NCBI GenBank assembly: GCA_020635725.1
Contig: JACJZF010000004.1
Span: 1-64,000 of the forward strand
From: Flavobacteriales bacterium
GTDB lineage: Bacteria > Bacteroidota > Bacteroidia > Flavobacteriales_F > PHOS-HE28
Length of the DNA: 64,000 bases
Reading direction: 5' to 3'
This document shows, piece by piece, positions 59,097 through 64,000 of the stretch (positions within the stretch are counted from its first letter, which is position 1; every line of letters begins with the position of its first letter). Position numbers and translations under genes: made by a program. The notes beneath the pieces are model-generated. The model saw nothing but the letters and a program-made list of their open reading frames with translations. It made no database searches and was not told the origin of the DNA.

Positions 59097-59869
59097 GCGA
59101 ATTGCTCGGTTAGGGCGATCCAGCGCGACTGGTCCGTGGCGGTTCCGTCCCATGCGCCCTTGGCTGCGGCCGTGCCGGAGAAGTAGCGTTCGAGCAGGCT
59201 CACCTCATGGGTGCCCAAGTGCGTGCCGCCATGCTCCACGCGCACGTCCTTCGGTTGCAGGCCGCAGCCATCCACGGCGAGCAGGGCGAAATAGAGCATG
59301 TCCTGCGAGCTGCGTGCGGGATAGGTATTGCTGAGCAGCAGTCGCCCGCGATCGGCAATGGCCAGGTCGAGCCGGTCGTGGCCGCGGTGCAGGAACATCA
59401 CGGCCTGGTTGCTGGACCGGGCAAGGGCGCCACGCAGCATCAATGTGCACATGGGCACCGGGCGCGCGCTCGGGTAACGGTCGAGCACCTGCCGCTCCTG
59501 CTCATCGTCGTGCACGTAGATGCAGGTGGCCCCGATGTCGGGTACGGGCTCATCGCGCAGCGCGCCGGTCGGCAGGCCGCCGTGCACCAGGCCCAGGTGC
59601 CGCGACTCGGAGCCGGACTCCAGTGCCCCCTCAGGCACCAACGCGCTCCATTCGGGCAGGGTGACGAAGGAGACCGAAGCGGGATGCAGCGGAAGCTCCT
59701 CCGCATCGAGGGCCGAGACACCGTTGCTCCAGCCCAGCGCCACGGTGTCGCCGTTGTCGAAGGCGGCCACGGACCAGGCGCGCAGGTCGCCCGCCACCAG
59801 CAGGCTCAAATGCCAGGACCGTTCAGCCGCGGGATCGTAGCGTGCGGCTTTCCAAGACCCGTGGTCCAT
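59084..59869 (-). CDS. DUF3822 family protein
   Basis: A 261-residue soluble protein of the Bacteroidota DUF3822 type: an N-terminal LSLLVAGDLRAWSVAAFD segment, SFVTLPEWSALVPEGALE, and an actin-like-fold-suggesting VMFLHRGHDRLDLAIADRGRLLLSN stretch with DMLYFAL. The usual neighbours in Bacteroidota are rsmD and coaD, as here. Function unknown. The ATG at 59869 is preferred to a TTG 6 bp upstream. Confidence 0.85.
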   Translation of the reverse strand: MDHGSWKAARYDPAAERSWHLSLLVAGDLRAWSVAAFDNGDTVALGWSNGVSALDAEELPLHPASVSFVTLPEWSALVPEGALESGSESRHLGLVHGGLPTGALRDEPVPDIGATCIYVHDDEQERQVLDRYPSARPVPMCTLMLRGALARSSNQAVMFLHRGHDRLDLAIADRGRLLLSNTYPARSSQDMLYFALLAVDGCGLQPKDVRVEHGGTHLGTHEVSLLERYFSGTAAAKGAWDGTATDQSRWIALTEQFACVS

Positions 59870-59902
59870 GATCAACGTGTTGCGCGGTCGTGCCGCAGGG
59901 AA

Positions 59903-60655
59903 TCAATCGCCCTTCCAGTTACCGGCGACGGAGGCCTTCTCCATGCTGCCGAAGAGCAGCGTATCGCCGGGCACCATGGGCGAGGGGTCCTTGGCCAGCA
60001 CCACCGGCGCGTTGCGGCCCGATGAGCTGATCATGCCCGCCGTGAGCAGGAAGGGCTTCCCTGTGACCGGCGAGTTGATGAAGGTGTTCGGATCGAAGGG
60101 ATAGACCCGGCCCTCCAGCGCCTTGCGCGTGCGGAAGGTGGAATCCAGCACGGAGACGCGGATCGTGTCGCGCACGATCAGGTTCATCTCCAGCGCCTGT
60201 TGCTCGGTGAGCGTATCGGGCACCTGGCCGATGGCGCGGATCATGGGGTAAGTGCCGTTCTTTACGAAGTCCTGCAAGGTGCTCAGGCTGCCCGTATAGG
60301 TGCCGTTCGCCTCCTTGAAGCGCTCCTCGGCGGCGCGCAGGTCCTTCAGGCCTTGCACGATCTTGGTGTCGTAGGCGTCTTTCGCGGCCCGGAACTCGAG
60401 TTCCTCAGCCACCGAGCGGTAATTGCGGAAGGCGAGGAAGACCGAAGCCGCCAGGCATAGCACGCCGATTGCCAGGCCGGCCTTGCGCGAGAGGGCGCCG
60501 ATCTGGAGCAGCAGTGCGATCACGCCGGTGAGCAGGGTGAGGAATGCCCCGAGCTTCACCCAGGCATTCTGCCCGTCGATCAGCGCGAGCACCAGCACGA
60601 TGCCGCCAAGGAGGACCAACAGGACCGGGAATACATAACCGCCGATGCTCTTCAT
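59903..60655 (-). CDS. Conserved membrane protein with helical periplasmic part
   Basis: A 250-residue protein with three N-terminal membrane spans (about 5-25, 33-52, 57-77) followed by a helical segment (RAAKDAYDTKIVQGLKDLRA, AEERFKEANGTYTGS) and a beta-containing C-terminal half with NTFINSPVTGKPFLLTAG. No catalytic motif. It is the type of uncharacterised membrane protein found beside DUF3822 genes in Bacteroidota; it lies 33 bp upstream of that gene on the same strand and may head the operon. Confidence 0.75.
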   Translation of the reverse strand: MKSIGGYVFPVLLVLLGGIVLVLALIDGQNAWVKLGAFLTLLTGVIALLLQIGALSRKAGLAIGVLCLAASVFLAFRNYRSVAEELEFRAAKDAYDTKIVQGLKDLRAAEERFKEANGTYTGSLSTLQDFVKNGTYPMIRAIGQVPDTLTEQQALEMNLIVRDTIRVSVLDSTFRTRKALEGRVYPFDPNTFINSPVTGKPFLLTAGMISSSGRNAPVVLAKDPSPMVPGDTLLFGSMEKASVAGNWKGD

Positions 60656-60685
60656 GCTGATGCGTTAGTGTGCCTGTGAGGCGGC

Positions 60686-60693
60686 CAAAAGTA
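60686..60693 (-). promoter_or_regulatory. TACTTTTG promoter -7 element
   Basis: Minus-strand TACTTTTG is an exact match to the Bacteroidota -7 consensus TAnnTTTG and ends 30 bp before the ATG at 60655. No clear TTG is seen at the -33 distance. Confidence 0.5.
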
Positions 60694-60753
60694 GAATAAT
60701 TTCACCCCGTGCCCGGGCACGTTGGCTGCCTCGCCGGAGCCGTTGCCCGTATC

Positions 60754-62220
60754 ATGTCTTCCGTTCCGGACCCCCTCATACTCAGCCTCTCAACGCGGCT
60801 GCTCGGTGCTTTCGTACATGCGCCCACACCGGGCCAGCAACGCGCCATGGAGGCCATCGCACGCCTGCTCGCCACCGAGCGCGAGCACGCCGCGTTGATC
60901 CTGCGCGGCTATGCGGGCACCGGCAAGACCACCCTGGTGGGCGCCGTGGTGCGCGTGCTCTCGGCGGCGCGTGTTCCCCTGGTGCTGCTGGCGCCCACGG
61001 GCCGCGCCGCCAAGGTGCTCGCCGCGCACGCCGGGCGCGATGCCAGCACCATACACCGCCGCATCTATCGCATCGGCGAGGCGGAGGATGGCCCGGGGGC
61101 AAGCCTCGCCCGGCACAAGGATGAAGGCACGCTCTTCATCGTGGACGAGGCCAGCATGATCGGCCCCGGGAGCGAAGGCGCCTTCGGGGACCGCGACCTG
61201 CTGCGCGATCTGCTGGAGCACGTGTACTCGGCGCCGCGCTGCAAGCTCTTGCTCATCGGCGATCCGGCCCAGCTGCCGCCGGTGGGCAGCGATCACAGCC
61301 CGGCGTTGGATGTGAAGGACCTGCGCACCATCGGCCTCACGGCGGGCGTCGTCGACCTCACCGAAGTGGTGCGCCAGGCCAGCGAGTCGGGCATCCTGTG
61401 CAACGCCACGGCGCTCCGCGAACTGCTCGGCGCGGAAGCCTCCTTTGCCGAACAGGCCGAGGCGAAGCCCAAGGAGGCCCCGCCGATGCCGCGCTTCACG
61501 CCCTACCCGGATGTGATCCGCGTCGATGGTCACGAACTGCAGGAAGTGCTGGAGACGGCCTACGCGCAGGATGGAGAGGATGAAGTGTGCGTGATCTGCC
61601 GCAGCAACAAGCGCGCATACCTCTACAACCAGCAGGTACGGGCGCGCGTGCATGGGTACGAGGAAGAGGTATGCCCCGGCGACCGGCTCATGGTGGTGCG
61701 CAACAACTACCTCTGGGCGGGGCTCAACGGCAAACCGGAGCTCATCGCCAACGGCGAGCAATTATTGGTGAAGCGCATCCATGGCACGGAGGAACGCTAC
61801 GGACTGCGCTTCGCGGAGATGACATTGGCCTGGTGGACCGGTCGCGAGGAGCGCGAGCTGGAGGCGAAGGTGATGCTGGACACCCTGGCGGTGGAAGGTC
61901 CCGCGATGCCGCAACCCCGGGTGCGCCTGCTCATGCAATCGGTGGCCGAAGCGGCCGAGGCACGTACGCGCGGCCATCGGGCCAAGCTCCTGCGCGAGGA
62001 TCCCTACGTGAATGCCTTGCAGGTGAAGCATGCCTACGCAGTCACCGGGCACAAGGCGCAGGGCGGCCAATGGCGCACGGTCTTCGTGGAGCAAGGCTAC
62101 CTCACCGAGGAGATGGTGGACCGCGAATACCTGCGCTGGCTCTACACCGCGGTCACGCGCGCCAGCGGCCGTCTCTACCTATTGAATTTCAACGGCCGTT
62201 TCTGGGGCGACGACGAGTGA
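60754..62220 (+). CDS. RecD-like ATP-dependent DNA helicase
   Basis: A 488-residue superfamily 1B helicase of the short RecD-like type common in Bacteroidota. It has PTPGQQRAMEAI, Walker A RGYAGTGKTTL, APTGRAAKVL, Walker B LFIVDEASMIG, the GDPAQLPPVG motif, and C-terminal VKHAYAVTGHKAQGGQW and WLYTAVTRA motifs. It probably unwinds DNA 5'-3' in repair or recombination. The GTG at 60709 is a less likely start; ATG 60754 is preferred. Confidence 0.9.
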   Translation: MSSVPDPLILSLSTRLLGAFVHAPTPGQQRAMEAIARLLATEREHAALILRGYAGTGKTTLVGAVVRVLSAARVPLVLLAPTGRAAKVLAAHAGRDASTIHRRIYRIGEAEDGPGASLARHKDEGTLFIVDEASMIGPGSEGAFGDRDLLRDLLEHVYSAPRCKLLLIGDPAQLPPVGSDHSPALDVKDLRTIGLTAGVVDLTEVVRQASESGILCNATALRELLGAEASFAEQAEAKPKEAPPMPRFTPYPDVIRVDGHELQEVLETAYAQDGEDEVCVICRSNKRAYLYNQQVRARVHGYEEEVCPGDRLMVVRNNYLWAGLNGKPELIANGEQLLVKRIHGTEERYGLRFAEMTLAWWTGREERELEAKVMLDTLAVEGPAMPQPRVRLLMQSVAEAAEARTRGHRAKLLREDPYVNALQVKHAYAVTGHKAQGGQWRTVFVEQGYLTEEMVDREYLRWLYTAVTRASGRLYLLNFNGRFWGDDE

Positions 62221-62223
62221 GGC

Positions 62224-62958
62224 CTAGCGTGCGAACCGCTCGAAGCCCACGGAGCCGACGGCGGAGTCGGTAGCCAGACTGATGATGTGGCGCTCGCCCA
62301 CATGCCAGGTGCGCACATGGTACGCGGGCGCGGCGAGCCGCTGGAAGTCCTCATGCGCGATCACGAGGTGGTTCTCCGGTTCATTCACGCGCAGCATGCG
62401 CAGGTCTTCCATGATCCCCACGCCGCTGGCCTTCAGCACCGATTCCTTGCGCGTCCACAATTCAAGGAAGCGGCGCTTCTCATCCGTGGCGGCCGCGATG
62501 TCGGCGACCTCCTCAGCTGTGAAGTAGTGGTCGCTCACCGCGCGGTGGTCAACGTTGCGGGCCATGGTCTCCAGGTCCACGCCGATGGTCTGCCCAGCGG
62601 ACACCGCGATCAGCACCGCGTCCTTGGTGTCGCTGAAGTTGAATCGCACCCGGCTGTCCGGCACGTAGGGCTTGCCGAACTCCTCACGCGCGAAGCGCAC
62701 CGCGCGAGGCTCCGTTTCCAGGTATCGGCCGAGCACTTCGCGCATCATGCCATGCCCGAGGATGTAGCGTTCGCGGTCGTGGTCGAAACGGAAGCGTGCG
62801 GCACGCGCCAGTTCCTCTTCATCGAGCAAGGCTTCCAGTTCGGCACGCCGCGGACGCAGTCCATCCAGCGAGGCGAAATAGAGCATCACCGGATCGGCGC
62901 CACCGCCGGCCACCAAGAGTTCCGGTCCGCTGCAATGCACGATCAATCGGCGGCTCAC
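62224..62958 (-). CDS. 4'-phosphopantetheinyl transferase (Sfp superfamily)
   Basis: A 244-residue protein with the magnesium-binding GVDLETM motif and the WTRKESVLKASG motif of Sfp-type phosphopantetheinyl transferases, which load acyl, peptidyl or aryl carrier proteins with the CoA arm. FNFSDTKDAVLIAVS gives the substrate-binding region. The start codon is GTG. Convergent with the RecD-like helicase gene, with 3 bp between the stops. Confidence 0.9.
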   Translation of the reverse strand: MSRRLIVHCSGPELLVAGGGADPVMLYFASLDGLRPRRAELEALLDEEELARAARFRFDHDRERYILGHGMMREVLGRYLETEPRAVRFAREEFGKPYVPDSRVRFNFSDTKDAVLIAVSAGQTIGVDLETMARNVDHRAVSDHYFTAEEVADIAAATDEKRRFLELWTRKESVLKASGVGIMEDLRMLRVNEPENHLVIAHEDFQRLAAPAYHVRTWHVGERHIISLATDSAVGSVGFERFAR

Positions 62959-62997
62959 GGCGCGAAGAAACGACGACGGCGCACCTGGTGAACGAAG

Positions 62998-63021
62998 AAG
63001 GGCCGCCTCGCGGCGGCCCTT
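62998..63021 (-). terminator. Hairpin terminator of the edge T9SS gene
   Basis: AAGGGCCGCC and GGCGGCCCTT form a perfect 10-bp stem with loop TCGC, 20 bp past the stop codon of the minus-strand gene at 63042. Confidence 0.65.
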
Positions 63022-63041
63022 CCCTCAATCCGTTGAAGCGG

Positions 63042-64000
63042 TCAGTCCAGCATCAGCTTGCGTACGACACGCGCGCTGTTCTCCAGTTCGAGCTCCACGA
63101 AGTAGGTGCCCGATACGAGGCCATCGCGCTCGATCACGAAGTTGGTGCTGTTGGTGTTCGCCATGGCCACCTGGCGGCCATTGAGGTCCAGCACGCGGTA
63201 GCGGCGGATGATGCCGTTCGCGCTGTTGATGTACACCACATCGTTGGCGGGGTTCGGGGCCATGCGCACGCCGGCCTCATAACCTTCCTCATCGATGCCC
63301 ACGAAGGAGCAGGGGCCGAGCTGCAGCGCGCACACGATCCGCGGGTTCATGTAGCCCATGATCGTATCGATGTAGGTGCGGCCCTTGGTGGCGCTCATAT
63401 CGGGGTTGCTGGCCAGGCTGGCGATGTTGGCGGTGATGGGCGGAGGGCCAGGGCTCACCACCGTCTGCGCGATCGGGCTGTTTTGATCCCACCACTGCCA
63501 GGGGCTGGCTTCCTCCAAGGCCGGATCGGGGAAATCGGGGCGCACCATGGGGAACAGGCCTTCGACGCCGGTATTGATGGTCACGCTGGTGGAACCATGG
63601 GTCTGCGTGGAGCCATAGAGGGCACGGGCACGTGCGGTGAAGGGGTTCGTGCTCGGCAGATTGGTGAAGCTGTCGTTGTTGCCATAGTCATTCACCAGCT
63701 CCATGAACAGGTTGCTGCCCTGCACAGGAACCACGGGGCCGCCGGTGGTCGGCACGATCACGATGCCTTCGGTGAATGGCGCGAAGGGGTCGAACACGGT
63801 GTGGAAGGCCACCATGGGGGCATCACCAGGAGCGAGCCAGCTGGTATCGGCCAGCGCGCCACCGGTGTTCACGCAGAATTGGGTCTCGCCGTTCTGCCCG
63901 TTGGGGCGGTAGAGGGTGAGGTTGCCGTTGAATCCGTTGATGTTGCCCACCTGCACGGTGTCGATGAAGCTCACGGCGGGGTTGAAGGGATCAGGGCGGA
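63042..64000 (-). CDS. T9SS protein, 5' end outside the window
   Basis: The C-terminal 319 residues of a secreted protein; the frame stays open to the last base, so the real start lies beyond 64000. It ends in a T9SS sorting domain (RMAPNPANDVVYINSANG, then VSGTYFVELELENSARVVRK). The visible body has a Ser/Thr-rich beta region with no recognised motif. The protein is exported by the type IX system. A GTG at 63974 is an internal codon, not the start. Confidence 0.8.
   Translation of the reverse strand, partial: RPDPFNPAVSFIDTVQVGNINGFNGNLTLYRPNGQNGETQFCVNTGGALADTSWLAPGDAPMVAFHTVFDPFAPFTEGIVIVPTTGGPVVPVQGSNLFMELVNDYGNNDSFTNLPSTNPFTARARALYGSTQTHGSTSVTINTGVEGLFPMVRPDFPDPALEEASPWQWWDQNSPIAQTVVSPGPPPITANIASLASNPDMSATKGRTYIDTIMGYMNPRIVCALQLGPCSFVGIDEEGYEAGVRMAPNPANDVVYINSANGIIRRYRVLDLNGRQVAMANTNSTNFVIERDGLVSGTYFVELELENSARVVRKLMLD

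Overview
The window looks like chromosome of a fairly GC-rich Bacteroidota, most likely a Flavobacteriales-type lineage. The evidence is a fused lpxC-fabZ gene next to lpxD and lpxA, many secreted proteins with type IX secretion (T9SS) C-terminal sorting domains, SprB-type repeats, Bacteroidota-specific families (DUF2911, DUF3822, DUF4918) and promoter boxes resembling the Bacteroidota -7 element TAnnTTTG. No rRNA, tRNA, CRISPR array, transposase or phage gene was recognised.

Region 1 (1-7.5 kb) is a signalling locus. A set of secreted/hypothetical protein, multi-span membrane protein and HisKA_3-type histidine kinase occurs twice (209-2414 and 5109-7515). LuxR/NarL-type response regulators, one of them degenerate, lie between the copies. 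An 11-bp motif sits about 60 bp upstream of the first gene of each copy, and short palindromes lie upstream of two of the regulators. Region 2 (7.6-18.5 kb) has an ECF sigma factor with a GIN-domain anti-sigma-like protein, four T9SS cargo proteins (one an M43-type metalloprotease), a SMUG1-like DNA glycosylase with a diverged fragment of a second copy, and a small Cys/His/Lys-rich exported protein. Region 3 (18.6-29 kb) is mostly housekeeping: a persulfide-dioxygenase-like MBL/rhodanese protein, a QueD-like protein, an LptF/G permease, tgt, a glycosyltransferase overlapping an ECF sigma gene, rsmG behind a 24-bp tandem repeat, and an MsbA-like ABC exporter.

Region 4 (29-39.3 kb) is accessory in character. 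It holds a LuxI-fold acyltransferase beside a LytTR regulator, a lipoprotein resembling cholesterol-dependent cytolysins with a putative outer-membrane neighbour, an ICMT-family methyltransferase, a LamG/T9SS protein, a CHAT-protease lipoprotein with helical repeats convergent with an ECF sigma/anti-sigma pair, and an orphan secreted protein followed by strong hairpins.

Region 5 (39.3-45.8 kb) holds an SRPBCC protein, a Nudix hydrolase and a seven-gene minus-strand run centred on lpxD, lpxC-fabZ and lpxA (lipid A and fatty acid synthesis). Region 6 (45.8-51.9 kb) has three plus-strand surface/secreted protein genes. GC content drops inside the second and recovers inside the third, as if a segment of about 4 kb had been exchanged. 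Region 7 (51.9-64 kb) carries an SDR oxidoreductase, a ParE-type toxin pair, an HD hydrolase, mnmD, pyrE divergent from a Nudix gene with overlapping start codons, an operon DUF3822-rsmD-coaD-TlpA-like, a RecD-like helicase, a phosphopantetheinyl transferase, and a T9SS protein cut by the window edge.

The least ordinary items are the duplicated signalling module, the LuxI-like/LytTR pair, the cytolysin-like lipoprotein and the internal composition breakpoints at 47.6 and 51.6 kb. All functional calls are from reading the sequence; no database search was run.
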